A DNA stretch of 64,000 nt from Symbiodinium natans. Lineage: Eukaryota > Sar > Dinophyceae > Suessiales > Symbiodiniaceae. Below the pieces are notes generated by a model. It did not search any database. It was not told the DNA's origin and saw nothing but the letters and a program-made list of their open reading frames with translations. Position numbers and translations under genes: made by a program. The stretch lies in the NCBI GenBank assembly GCA_905221605.1, contig CAJNDS010002397.1, positions 248,001 to 312,000 on the forward strand. The letters are read 5' to 3'. Positions 1 to 11,209 of this stretch are shown piece by piece (positions within the stretch are counted from its first letter, which is position 1; the number at the start of each line of letters is the position of its first letter).

Positions 1-3000
1 GCATCTCTCACGGATTGTCATGGTGTCGACTTGTGGGAGTGCTGTTTCCGCGGTGTTTTGTTTAGCCGAGGTATCCTCGCTCCTTGGCTGTCGTCCTTGG
101 AATAGGTAGTGAGTGAGCTGTTGGTCATGTCTTCCGATGCTGCATGCTCTTTTGCGCACACCTTGGACATCACAGTCCAACAGCATACCTAGCTGAACCT
201 GCACAGGTCTGGCGTGGCTGTTGATGTTTCTTCATTCCGATGGGAACCTGGACTGAGTTGTGTTAGGTGGAAGCGATGTCCAGTTCAGCTACACACCTGA
301 TTCTAAGCAATAGGAGAGCCGGATTTAGGCTTCTGTTGGAGTCATGGCGAGAAGCGCCCATGTTGATGTAACTAGAGTGTCAGATTCTTATTGGTCGAGA
401 CCGCGACTCCAAGGACGTACCTCTTTGCCGCGCCCCTACTTTCCATGGTAGTGGAATGGCTGCGATCGGCCAGGGTGTTGTGCCCGCCCAGCTTGTGTTG
501 AGTTGCAATTGAAGCATTTCATTCGCACAATCAGGAGCTCGTGCTTCAATCTGGCTGTTTATCAGGTCTTGGGAACAGCTACTCTCGTTCCCCAGCTGCG
601 GCAAAGGTTAATGCAAGCAATGAGACATGACCTTGTGCTGTTTTGGTGCTCTGTTTGTGTTGTTCGGGCTCGTTCTCTGTCAGTTCCACATCGGTGTGGC
701 CAGTCTGCGCACCATCCCCGAGCTTGAGCCGCAGGTGCTGACTTGTTTTCGGGGAGCTTCTTGTCATTGTGGTCCTGACATGTCCTGACATCTTGCTGTG
801 TGGCGAAATGTCACAGCTAGAAGACACGCGAAGATGTGTGCCAGCATACTCGTTCTTGCAAAATGCCCACACATGCTGTAGGATTCTCAGGAGGTACAGT
901 GGTTGTGTAGAGAAGTGAAACAAGCACTTCTGGCATCAGGCCCTGTCAAGTTGGCAACCGCACGCTTCGAAATGGCTACGTGTTGCGATCTTCGTACAGT
1001 TCGGCATTTGCCTAGGTGTGTACGTCGAGAACAGACATCGTTTTCTGGCTTGATCGCTTCATGCTGAGACATAAGAAAGCATTGAGGACCAGGAGGTTTC
1101 TGGAGGTGAGCTGTCCATGTGCTCTTGTATGGATGGTCGGACAGGGGGGCGCCCTTGACTGGCATCCCATTCAGGGGCTTAGCTGATCGCTCAACATGCG
1201 ATGTTGGGAAGTTGTGCTGCGAATCCACTTAACGAAACGGTGATGTGGGACTTGGGCACTTGGGCTTCTGTGTTGCGTGACCTCCTCCCTCTCTTGTGGT
1301 GAGCGGAAGTCGGTGGATGCCTCCCTTCGGTATGGCTAGTATTGGACGGTTGTATTCTCCCCGCTCCCTGTGCATTGCGTTAGGGCTGGGAAGGAAGTCA
1401 AGGGTTCGCTTTGACTTGTGACGGGGATGCTTTGAGCTAAAAGTACCTGCTTCTTTCTTGCTGTTGTGTTGGTATAGCCAGAAGCATAAATCAGCAGAGG
1501 TATTTAGATGCTTACCGCCGCAGCTCATACCTCCCCACGGTTATTTCGCACTTCCCCCCTCCCCCCCATCGGGCAGGCTATCGCGTGGGACGTGGCAATG
1601 TTTCCTCTCATCCTCTTCTTTGTGCTGAACTTCGCGGGTGCCCTGGATCAAGGAAGCAAGGGGGGCCTGTGGCCAACCATATCGCCCCGCTGCGCTTTTG
1701 TGCGTCGTAGCCTGCCGCAGAATGGACTCCGACAAACACCAGCCGGCTCTGCTAACAAAGGCTTTAGGACTTTATGGACGATGTTCAGCGCAGCGGAAGA
1801 GTTCATAAACACCTGAGACTTGTCTCCAAAGGTCGGGGATCCACGGCCTTCATGAACCCCACCTACCGCTGCTCAACGCTCTTCTTCGTGACCAGCTTCT
1901 CGCAAGCACAGGGATGGCAGAGGTACCAGGGAAGATGCCTAAGCAGCAGGAACAAGCAGCATGAACTGACATCAGTGAGTAATTAATCCCCAACTAAGAA
2001 GCATCTTTTTGCAGTAAAGTAGTCGGTTCATGAACTGGAACTCAGCATGAGAATTGCAGGGGTCATCTCAGGCTATCAGCGCCTTCTGCAGCTTCTGGCT
2101 TTCGGCCTGTACTTCCATCACCTGGCTGCCCCCAATGACGAACGAAGGCCTCGTGGGCAGTTCTTTTTCGCTTTTCACATTTCCCGTTTTCCCGAGTCCC
2201 AGAGCCCACTTTGAAGCTCGCTGCATGGTACCATCACCTACTGCCAAGGGGTTTGCTCTCTTGACGGCAGGCTGAAGCGGGCCTGTGCCGCTCAAATCAG
2301 CTTCATTGTGAATTTTGGGCGCCTTGGCACTTTGCTGACACCCACTCCTCATGCCAATCCAGCTGCACTGTCGCTGTCGACACACCCGGATGTTGAAGAC
2401 TAGGCAGATTCTGGGTACCAGCTCGTTGCTGAATTTGGTCTGGGCTGAGGCACGAGCTTGCCCATCTGTGCTATGCTTCTGACAAGCATGATGTTTTCCT
2501 GCCTGCGACTCCATGCCCCATGAAACCTTGACCCCTCTGCTGCGTGAGATTCGGGAGTCGCTGATCGTGATGAGCTTCGCCAGAGACCTAGCAGACGATA
2601 CCAATGGCGTGAGAGTGGCGAGAGGAAGGTGGGCAAAGCTTTTGACAGGAGATACAGTGCAACATAATTAGGGCTACATTTGAGCATGTGCCCTTCTTTG
2701 TGCGTTTTATTCCGTTGTACTCTTGCAGTATCGGATTTCAACAACACTCCCGTCACCGTCGTCGGCATTTGTAGCCGAGCTGCTGCCGTGGAGCAGCATT
2801 CGTTCCTGTGATACTGCTAGCTGCCTCCTTGCTCAAGCGAGACAAAGCCCACGATGCCATAGCGGCTGCGTGCAATTATTTGTGTATCGACGGCAGGGCC
2901 GGCAGAGACATGAGCAAACGATGACATGCTATGGCTAGCATGGCTAGCCGATGTGTTGGTCACTGAAGCCTTTGTGTGGTATTCCTGAGGGCAATTGCGG

Positions 3001-3236
3001 AACTCGCAGAGTACCGTAGAAGGTGCCTCCTAGAGCTCCGTAGTCATGGCCCGAGGCCAAGGCCTCAGATGCGCCATGCTGTGGGGACCAGCCGCTGCCA
3101 TGGACTCAAGTGGCAGACAAGGCGCTGCATACCACGCCGACAGAGATGACAGTGGCTGAGTGCCATTTGTGTGCTCGCCCGATGCCAATGTCTGCTCAGG
3201 GTTCCCGGTGGCAGACAACCTCTCAGAGACAGAGAG
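1..3236. other. Stretch without a supported gene
   Basis: I see no recognisable protein family, RNA gene or repeat array here. Open frames of 60-180 codons occur on both strands but overlap one another, have no domain-like composition and carry no consistent exon borders. The 3' end may hold the unresolved first exon of the PPR gene that becomes readable at 3237. An ATG at 3046 opens a short + strand frame, but nothing confirms it as the start. Confidence 0.5.
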
Positions 3237-3748
3237 GTGGTCGCCTACAATACTGCCCCTAATCTGAGTTGGAGGTTTGTTGCCTTTTTACGTCGTGTTT
3301 TCCACCACCAATGCGACCAAGCTGAAGCAAGTTTCTCACATGATGTGGTTGAGGCCATCAAGGCGTGTGCCAAGTCGGCAGCCTGGGCAAAAGCCCTACA
3401 GCTACTATCCGAACTTAAGACGATGCTTGGAGAAAACTGGACACGGCGAGCAACGGCACGTTGCATAAGTGGTTGGGCTTCGTTGGGCTTAGTGACTGAG
3501 GCTGACTTGGGGAACTTGGGCAGAGTGTAGGGTGCAGTGCACCATTTCTTGTGCTAGGGATTGCCGATGTCAAGTGCGGGCCAGGGATGTAGAGCGTATC
3601 GTATCGAACGGTGATATCGCAAAGGGTGCAAAGAGGCACTTCATGTTTGCGATGTCTTTACGTCTAAAGGCCCATGCGTGCCACTGGAGGACACAGCTGC
3701 GTCCAACGATCATCACCTACAACACCGCAATCAGTGCATGTGAGAAGG
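3237..3748 (+). CDS. PPR protein, 5' segment (three exons seen)
   Basis: Pentatricopeptide repeat coding sequence; PPR proteins bind organellar RNA, one base per repeat. Exons as deduced: up to 3254, 3354-3421, 3690-3748. Starting at the first repeat residue (VVAYN, codon 3237), the pieces are 18+68+19 = 105 nt, exactly one 35-residue repeat with the usual ACxKxxxW core. A second repeat (IITYN...ISACEK) then starts at 3709 and stops at repeat residue 14, phase 1, at a GT donor (3749). The introns are 3255-3353 (GC-AG) and 3422-3689 (GA-AG). The exon holding 3237 has no clear upstream border and no start codon. The next half-repeat was not found before the BTB gene, so this is either the front of the long PPR gene starting again at 5649 or a separate fragment. 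Confidence 0.8.
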
Positions 3749-4214
3749 GTCGCTTGGAGCATTGCCACACTTCGTCACAAAGCCTATTCCTGCTGAAGAC
3801 GGCTTCGGAAGTTTCGAGCTCACGGCTAGTCAGACTTGTGTAGTGCGGGATTAATGGTTACTTGGGCCTGTGTTATCGGTCTTTGAAGCTGTTGCGATGT
3901 TCGAGGGCCGCTCTTCTAGTCTGGGCAGCCGTAAGAAATCGCAACCTCCAAAGCCAGCATATCCTCCACAGATCTTGAACGGGTATGCGGAACAAGGACG
4001 AATCATTCTTACTGCAGGCTGTTTGTTCAAGGAGGCCAGCTCGCGCAGCCACAAAGGCAGTTCTTGTTCTCTTCCAGCGCTGCCTTGCACATCTGCGATC
4101 AGGCCTTCTCTCCCGCCTCATCCCCCTGCATCATGCCCTCTATCGCCGTATCTGTCGCCCCGACACCATCGCACGCCACATCACACGGTCATTTCACACA
4201 CCCCATATCACGCC
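3749..4214. other. Spacer and probable 5' untranslated leader of the BTB gene
   Basis: The stretch begins with the GT donor that ends the PPR exon at 3748. The 100 or so bases before 4215 are C-rich and read as a leader rather than protein. The BTB frame is open back to 3870, but the encoded residues upstream of 4215 are low in order (runs of P, S and H) and match no domain. Confidence 0.4.
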
Positions 4215-5432
4215 ATGGCCTTCGAATCTGACAAGGCATCTGCAGCCGATGTTTTGAAGGAGTGCTTTGGACACGGGGGCGACTTCACTGTCGTGGTGGA
4301 GGAGTGCCCTGAGTGCCCTGAAGAATGCCGCGAAGGGGCGATGGAGATGGAGAGGCGTTCCGAGTTCAGCCGTTCCGAGTTCAGGGTTTGGTCTGTGCTT
4401 CTGGCCAAGTGGTCCAAGGTCTTTGATACAATGATTAACTCCGATGCTTTTGCGGAGTCCTCACAGGCCCAATTGGTCATCAAAGACTTCTCGGCTGCTG
4501 CCGTGGAGACTTTCTTGCGTTTCCTTTACTCTGGAGTTGTGGAAGGTAGTATCCCAACCCTCGTAGAGGTTGGCACACTGGCAGACAAGTACCAGGTGGA
4601 CAAGCTGTCCGCTCTTTGCTTTCGAGCTGTGCAGAACAAACTGAGGCCTGAAGTGGCCTGTGAACTCTTTGCATGCGCAGATCGCTTCCAGGTTGCAGAT
4701 CTCAGGCGTCAGGCGCTGGAACAGATCTTGATCCATCCCAAAGAGGCACTGAAAACCCGGCCAGTGCTCAATCCTCGCTTGTTGAACGAGGTTCTGGACT
4801 CCCCGCTGCTTTGCATTGAAGACGCGGACTTGATGGGCATACTGCAGGGTTGGGGCAAGAGAAAGGCGTCGGCTCTGGAAAACGACTCTATACAGCCACT
4901 CATCGACAGTCGTGTCTCCAACCTGCAGAAGAGAAAGCCCGGCGAGCACAGCACCGATGTGTTGCAGACGCTGTGGGGCCGATACACGAACAACTCGAAG
5001 ACAGACACGTTCCTGGGCTACTGGGTAACACTTATTCTTGGGACCCCTTCTGTTTTGAATGGAATCTACAGGTCCATTGATGAAGGCAATAGGCTGGCCA
5101 TGCTACAGGGCTGTGCGGCGAACTCTCGAAACTGCTTGCCACTCCGCTTCAGCAAGGGCTGGGTCATTTGGATGCTCCCTCACCACTCCGTGTACCTTAC
5201 AGGCTTCTCGTTTACTCATGTCATATCCAGCCAGCTGCATTTCGAAGTGCTTTGTTCGCAAGATGGCTGTGATTGGCACCTGGCCCTGGCTTCAGACAAG
5301 CACGAGATCCCGGCGAAAAAGACGATAAGCTGCAAACAGCCTCCTCATCTCGTCAAGTGGTTCAAGCTGCAGGTCCTGGAAGGAGAGTTTATCAATAACT
5401 TTGGCATTCATGGCATCCTGCAGACGGACTGA
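4215..5432 (+). CDS. BTB-domain protein, single exon, 405 aa
   Basis: BTB proteins dimerise and commonly act as adaptors that bring substrates to CUL3 ubiquitin ligases; that role is family knowledge, not shown here. Residues about 20-140 form a BTB fold: VFDTMI, the DFSAAAVETFLRFLYSG core and LADKYQVDKL are typical. Residues about 145-210 (ELFACADRFQVADLR onward) look BACK-like. The last 140 residues (LTGFSFTH, then a final WFKLQ...FGIHGI) resemble a discoidin/F5-8C-type galactose-binding fold. I chose ATG 4215 because it is the first Met before the fold and sits in a cgccATGg context; in frame, 115 further codons are open upstream. No intron is needed, unlike every neighbour. It lies between two blocks of PPR exons on the same strand. 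Two small in-frame duplications are present near residues 31-36 and 48-56. Confidence 0.85.
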   Translation: MAFESDKASAADVLKECFGHGGDFTVVVEECPECPEECREGAMEMERRSEFSRSEFRVWSVLLAKWSKVFDTMINSDAFAESSQAQLVIKDFSAAAVETFLRFLYSGVVEGSIPTLVEVGTLADKYQVDKLSALCFRAVQNKLRPEVACELFACADRFQVADLRRQALEQILIHPKEALKTRPVLNPRLLNEVLDSPLLCIEDADLMGILQGWGKRKASALENDSIQPLIDSRVSNLQKRKPGEHSTDVLQTLWGRYTNNSKTDTFLGYWVTLILGTPSVLNGIYRSIDEGNRLAMLQGCAANSRNCLPLRFSKGWVIWMLPHHSVYLTGFSFTHVISSQLHFEVLCSQDGCDWHLALASDKHEIPAKKTISCKQPPHLVKWFKLQVLEGEFINNFGIHGILQTD

Positions 5433-5648
5433 TACTGATGTTGGCGACGGACCAGTTAACGGGCAGGCTGGCGAAGGCCCAGATATACTTCCCTTTTGCC
5501 ACCCAGGCTCAGGCAAGCTGTGTGCTGGCAAAAGAGGGTGCTTTTGTGGTCTGCATCGCATGCTTAACTAATAAGTACATGTTCCGTCCGGAGAGTTTTG
5601 AACCGATCAGCGTGTATCTTCGATTTCTGAGGCAATGTCTGGTCACAG

Positions 5649-8600
5649 GCTTTGGCCTTGCTTGAAGACGTACGAGCAGAGTTACTTCAGCTGCACGTCA
5701 TATGGCTGCAGGCCAAGCACAATAGATAGCCATTCTGTCAGCGGTTTCGGGGAGCAGCGGGGTGCTGCCCATCACCTCGTCCTTTAATCCACCTTGCCGC
5801 CGAGGTCATCACATACAATGCGACGATCAGCGCATGCGAAAAAGGCAGCATGGGATGTTCATAAACGGGCAGAGCAACCGCATGCAAATTCAAGCGGATC
5901 GCCCCTAATGGTTGTATACGAAGTCTGGCTCTTTAAAGTTAGTTTCCTTGTGAAAAAGTAAGCTTGCAATCAAACAAACAGGCTAGGCTGTATGTTGGGG
6001 ACGGCAAAGCGATAAGGAGTCGAGCAAGAGTTAACTACCCAACAGACATGCAACCCTTGAACCATTGGTTGCATGATTTGCATATGCTGTGTCCTTTTTC
6101 GTCTCAGACGCAGCATCTGTCATCACAGGCATCAGATAAGCGTAGCCTCCAAGGCATGCAGCCGGATCATGGACGAGGACGTATTTAGAAGCACCTCCGC
6201 CCATGTGAGTGATGATCCGTCGACGCGGTGCAGCCCAGCAATGGGACAGCGGGCTGGAGCTTCTTTGGGACACCTCTGCAACCAGACAAGGCGCAAACAT
6301 TGTTCTCTTCAACTCCACGATCACTGCATGCGAGAAGGCCCGGCAATGGCAGCAAGCATTGCTCTGCATCTCCATCTTGCCTTCGCGATGCATGTCGGCA
6401 GATGCCATCAGCATGAATGCTGGCATCAGTGCGTGCCAAAAAGGCTGGCAATGGACACGTGCGTTGCAGCTTCTCTCGATGATGTCGCTGCCGACGGCCG
6501 CGTCCGATGTCATCAGTGCCAGCGCGGTCACCAGTGCACTTGCAATGAGAGCGCAGTGGCGGAAAGCAGTTCGGCTATTGTCGAAAGCACCTGCAGTCTC
6601 ATGGGTACCAAATGTCATCACATACAATGCCACCATTAGTGCATGCGGCCGAGGTGGTGACTGGGCAGCAGCGCTCCAGCTGTTCTCTGGCATGTCTCGA
6701 CGAGGCATTCGGCCCACCGTGGTCAGCTTCAACGCCGCCATCAGTGCATGTGAGAGTGGGGGTGGATGGTCAAGGGCGCTTCAGTTATGCCAGGACGTGC
6801 AAGCGACCAAATTGACCTGGAACGTCATCACGCTTACTTCACTTGTCAGCAATTGTGAGCAGGATGAGCAATGGCAGATGGCATTGCAGGTGATTTCCAT
6901 CATGCAGGCTACAAAGCTGTCACCAAATACGGCAAGCTTCAATGCTGCCATGAGTGCATGTCAAAAAGGTGGACAGTGGCAAGTGGCACTGGAACTCTTC
7001 TGGAGTATGAGCTTCGAATCAGTAGCCCCTGACTTGGTGAGTTTCAGTGCTGCGATCAGTGCCTGTGTGAGCAGCGGTCGATGGCAGGCAGTGCTGGTCC
7101 TTCTCTCTGCTATGGTCCTTGACCGAATCTGTCATGATGTGATTAGTCTGAACGCTTCCATCAGTGCATGTGAGAAAGGCAAGCAGTGGCTGATGGCGTT
7201 GCAGCTGCTTGCCAGAATTCCCAAAGCAAAGGAGCAGCCGAATGTGGTTAGCCTCAGTGCAGCGATAAGCGCATGTGAGAAGGCTGGTCGGTGGAAGCAC
7301 GCCTTGCAGCTAATGTCGGACATGCCCTGGAAAGGGGCGCCTCCTGATATCGTCAGCTTTAATTCCACCATGCGAGCAGCTGTTAGGAGTTGGCAATGGA
7401 GGGCTGCTCTTTCTGTGTTATCAACAATGCCATCAGCCAAGATGAGCCCAGACATGGTCAGCTATGCCCTGACGTTGGACGCCGTTGAAACAGACGGACC
7501 TTGCCTTGTGGCGGTGCATCTTTTGTCGCAGGCTTCAGCCCGCCTCTGGACGCATTCGCTTTCGCAGAGCACTTAGAAGATGCTTCTTGCAATGCACAGT
7601 AGAAGTAGGGAGATCATCTCTGAGAATTCAGAGTATGCTGACAAATTCGGTGCAAGCAAGTGGGAAGCGATCTGGCATCGACTTGCTGCAGCAGCTGGGT
7701 GTCATCAACTTCTATGAATGCATGCCAGGTCAAGCCTACTTCAACAACTCGGTTTTGCGTCAGTAGCAAATCGATGTCTTCACCCTTTCCCTTGGGGCGC
7801 AGTATCAATTTGTTTGTTTAACATGTGCATTGAGCAATGTTATGCATGCTCTTCAACATTGAGCTTCCTTGTATGGACGACTCGCATCGAAGCAAAAATC
7901 AGGCTGTCTCGCTGACGGTTGTTGCCACACTTCCAGACCTTTGTCATTGTTGCATATCTGTCTTGCAGACCCTCAGCCCGACATGGCATCTTCTCAACAA
8001 TCTAGAAGATCTCGAGTCACTGTTTCAAGGGTAGGCGCAATCGAGCTTTTCATCGGACGTACCAGGCTCTGAGTGGCCGCGTGCCTTGGCACTGCTGGCA
8101 GAGCTGCCGCAGGCGGGTGTTCACAGGGTGCCTCACAGTGTAGCTGCGAGCTGGCAACGTATTTCTAGGAAGTTGGTTCGCAGGCGGCTCTGGACCGTGA
8201 CGTAATCTCCTTCAATGCCTCGATCAGTGCTTGTGGCAGAGGTAGGAAGGGCGTGCACATGTTAGGGCTGATGTAAAGATGATCAATCTTGGTGATCGTC
8301 ACAAGGCTCTGCTTGGGCTTTGGCTGCCGCCCTGCTCATGCAGCTACAGGCACTCAAGCTGCGGATCTTGTTCCTCTGCGCCGTGCGTGGTTTTACGGTT
8401 GGGCAGTGCTGTTGGCCCTTTTGGTGTCCCGATCTGATCCGACATGCACATGCGGCCACATGTGTTACACATCGGAATGCTGGCTGAATGAGAGGAGACA
8501 AACCTCCAGATCACCGTAGTCACATACGGTGCTGCAATTAGTGCCGCAGAGAGTCGTGGCAGAGAAATCAGCTCGATGGTGGGAGAAATTTGTAGGGACA

Positions 8601-11209
8601 GATTGGGACATTGCGAACTTGCAGATGTGTTCTGCCTACACCTCCAGGAAGGGACAGCAGTGGGAATGGGCGTTGGAGATGCTGCCTGGCAAAACTGGCT
8701 TGATATGGTTTGATGGTTAGTTGCTCCTGCACGTAAAGTCGTTCTGAACCGGCCCAGACATCCCCAGATGAAAGGCTTGTGTCTTGACACACCGTAAATC
8801 GTGACCAGTGTCTGTGGAAACTGTGACGAACGGAAGCGTGCACTGACTGCTGGATTGTTTATTAGGCTTTCGGAGATGCTGGAGCGACGTCTGCTTGGCA
8901 ATGCGACTCAGCTAGCCATCAAGGGTTTTTGGTTGCTTCGTTTGCATGCGCTCTGCAACTCTTGTATGGTGCTGAGTTGATCACGCACAGTGCAGCAATC
9001 AGTGCCTGCGAAAAAGCTGGGCGTTGGCAGGAGGCATGGTGCCCTGGATCGCATGGGTGAAAAGTCTGGGTTGCAGAGACATGTTGGTTCTGTGCACCCG
9101 CACACATCCGAGGCACTTGCTGCTGGAGATTGAGGGCCTGAGACAAAACCTTGACGAGATATCGCTGATCCTCAATGCGTTGGTTTGCAAGTGTTTGGGA
9201 GTTTGGGGGCTTTGGCGAAAAGTATCTGTCAAATCGCTGCTGTTCCAGCCATTGCTGAGGAGTGCGGTGATCAGCGCCTGTGGACGGGAATCTCAGTGGC
9301 GCCATGCCATCGGTTTGCTGGAGGACATGCAGAGACGTCACATCCAAGGCTTGCCCCGCCCCGGTTGCCCCCCCTTTCCGTCCCAAACCCTAACCCCCCA
9401 CCCCCCGGCTCCTGAATGAAGTCCCTGAATGCCTTGTAGCCGACGAGGTGGTCGCTGTAGAGGTTGAACAGATCATGATGTTTTGGAGAGACTGCAGATC
9501 CTGCCCAGCAGGTAATCTGATTACCTACAACAGCGTCCTCAGCGGCTTTGAGAAAGCGGGGCAGTGGCAGCTTGCCCTGCACTGGCTCCACGAGCTCCAT
9601 TCTGAGCAGCTGGAGCTCGATGCCTCGTGGCACAAGTCTTTGGCCCCAGAAATTTTGTACTTCTTGTACCTTGTACTTCCTTCGAGGTCCCTTCTCCTAA
9701 GGGGTCGAGGGGGATTTTGGGTTTCAGAGGCGCATAGGCCAAGGGGATGCTGGACGAGGCCAGGAAGCCACCAGCAAAGACCTCCCCCAGCCAGGTTATC
9801 ACGTACAGCGCGGTGATCAGTGCTTGTGAGAAGCATGGACGCTGGGAAGAAGCACTGCTAGTGTTGGTAGACATGCAGAGGCTGGGAGCCGTTGGGGTGG
9901 GGGGGGGTGCAGTGCTCGCTCCCACATCCTGATGTTCGGTATAGCAGGCGGCGGCTGAATGGCAACGACATCACCTACAACGCATCTATTTCAGCGTGCC
10001 AGAAAGGTGGCCAGTGGCGCCTGGCTTTGGCGTTGCTCGTTCAAAACATTTGCTTGGTGAGCTAAAAAGTTGACGGTGTGTTTTGGAATGTTTTGCCAAT
10101 GCTCTCACGGAAAGCTGACGAAAGGCTTCTTTGCGCCTTTGACATGCTCGACTTGCAAAGGGATGCGGCTTGGCTATGGCTATGTGACTGTGTGTCTTCA
10201 ATGTGTTGGCATTGATGGCTTAATGGGAGGAGAGATCATGCGTGTAGCGACACTTTACCCGCCGGATAGTTCTAGGAGATCAGCTACAGTGCCGCCATCA
10301 GTGCATGCGAGTGTGGTGACTCGGCGGATACTTGTAATGGTCTGCCGCTCGGATGTGGGCAAGAGGTTCTGCCACGGACGGGGTTCGTCCGAGCTCGCTA
10401 GATGCAGATGTCGCTTCCAGGCGTTGCCAGTGACTCCTTGTTGGATTCGGCAGTTGAGGCTATCAGTGGCAGAGATCCTTGCTTCTCCTGGCCGATCTGC
10501 TCTCCTTCAAATTCGAGACCAATGTCATCACGTGCCATATTTTACGCAGCGCCCACGTGCGAGTAGAAGCGACCGAAACTTTTAAGTGAAAGCTGTGCTT
10601 ACCTGAGTCGACGTATTGTCTTTGGCTGCTTTTTGAATTGGGGCTTTCCCCATCTTTCCTGCAAGGTACAATGCAGCTCTTAGTGCCTGCTCCGAAGCTT
10701 TCAGCTGGGAGCAGCCACTTCTTCTGCTGACAGACCTTCAGGAAATACCACGCGGGCTCGAAGTTTGGTCCCTCTTCTCCTCTTCAGAACTTGTGCCAGG
10801 ACCTGAGGCTGACAGCCAACACGATCACCTGCAGTGCCGCTTGGCATTCGAGAAATTTTGTTGAGTCTAAAGTTGCCACCGTGGCCGGCTTGCTGGGAAC
10901 TGCTCTGCGGTTGTGTGTGGTTTGCAGCCTTGTGCGTCCTCACCGAGGTCGCAATCAGGTCATGCGAGATGACGACCCAGTGGCCTGAAGCTATGCTGCC
11001 CGGTATACCAGTGGCATACCTTTATGCACACGAGGCATGGGCCGAGGAAGCATCCTTGCTCTGCCAACAAACAAACGGCTGTGCACGTGTGGTCTTTGTT
11101 TGTCCAGGGTTTTCCAGGGAGCTGTGCTTTCCAGAGGAAGACCAAGAACCGAGGTTCCTGCTTCACGACTTGCAGGGCAACAGTTGCCAGAGCAACATGC
11201 TCACCTACA
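5649..11209 (+). CDS. Multi-exon pentatricopeptide repeat (PPR) protein
   Basis: Sequence-specific RNA-binding repeat protein, probably acting on organelle transcripts (family knowledge). Exons deduced: 5649-5696, 5805-5844, 6234 to about 7529, 8066-8112, 8184-8241, 8306-8349, 8495-8550, 8648 to about 8711, about 8977-9038, 9113-9348, 9512-9621, 9795-9880, 9948-10056, 10276-10315, 10459-10531, 10666-10741, 10800-10835, 10948-10994, 11154-11209. Spliced repeats of exactly 105 nt are 5805-5844+6234-6298, 8202-8241+8306-8349+8495-8515, 9517-9621, 9795-9880+9948-9966, 10276-10315+10459-10523, 10524-10531+10666-10741+10800-10820, and 10821-10835+10948-10994+11154-11196. The repeat signature is VITYNAAISACEKGGQW, with Trp at repeat position 17. 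Shorter repeats of about 31 and 30 residues occur at 9156 and 9967. Unresolved: 7530-8065, 8712-8976, and everything before 5649 and after 11209. No transit peptide, start or stop could be placed. Confidence 0.92.
6234..7576 (+). CDS. Long PPR exon with about twelve uninterrupted repeats
   Basis: This exon belongs to the PPR gene above. After completing the repeat begun at 5805 it carries eleven full 35-residue repeats head to tail, starting at 6299, 6404, 6509, 6614, 6719, 6824, 6929, 7034, 7139, 7244 and 7349, then a partial twelfth from 7454. Trp17 is kept in all eleven and Cys11 in most. The frame runs to TAG at 7574-7576, but the repeat pattern fades after about 7529, where a GC dinucleotide follows CAG, so the exon probably ends there. 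The frame is also open upstream to 6209, yet a TGA at 6206 and the exact 35-residue fit of the joined repeat argue for an acceptor at 6232-6233 rather than a start codon. Confidence 0.93.
7530..8065. other. Unresolved internal part of the PPR gene
   Basis: The half-repeat at 8066 needs a partner ending at repeat residue 14, phase 1, and repeat twelve needs its tail. I could not place either here. A pyrimidine-rich acceptor-like stretch lies just before 7969, followed by a codon string ending in PD, the usual end of a repeat, but the next residues do not fit. The stretch is either a long intron or decayed exon sequence. Confidence 0.4.

Noticed and set aside
5525-5560. 17-base micro-exon bridging PPR residues 14-19 before 5649
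   Set aside because: The sequence after an AG at 5517 fits in length and Trp position, but the following dinucleotide is AG, not a usable donor, and such matches occur by chance in 2 kb.
6031-6741. 236-codon frame on the minus strand
   Set aside because: It is the shadow of the long PPR exon, whose periodic 35-residue repeats are on the + strand.
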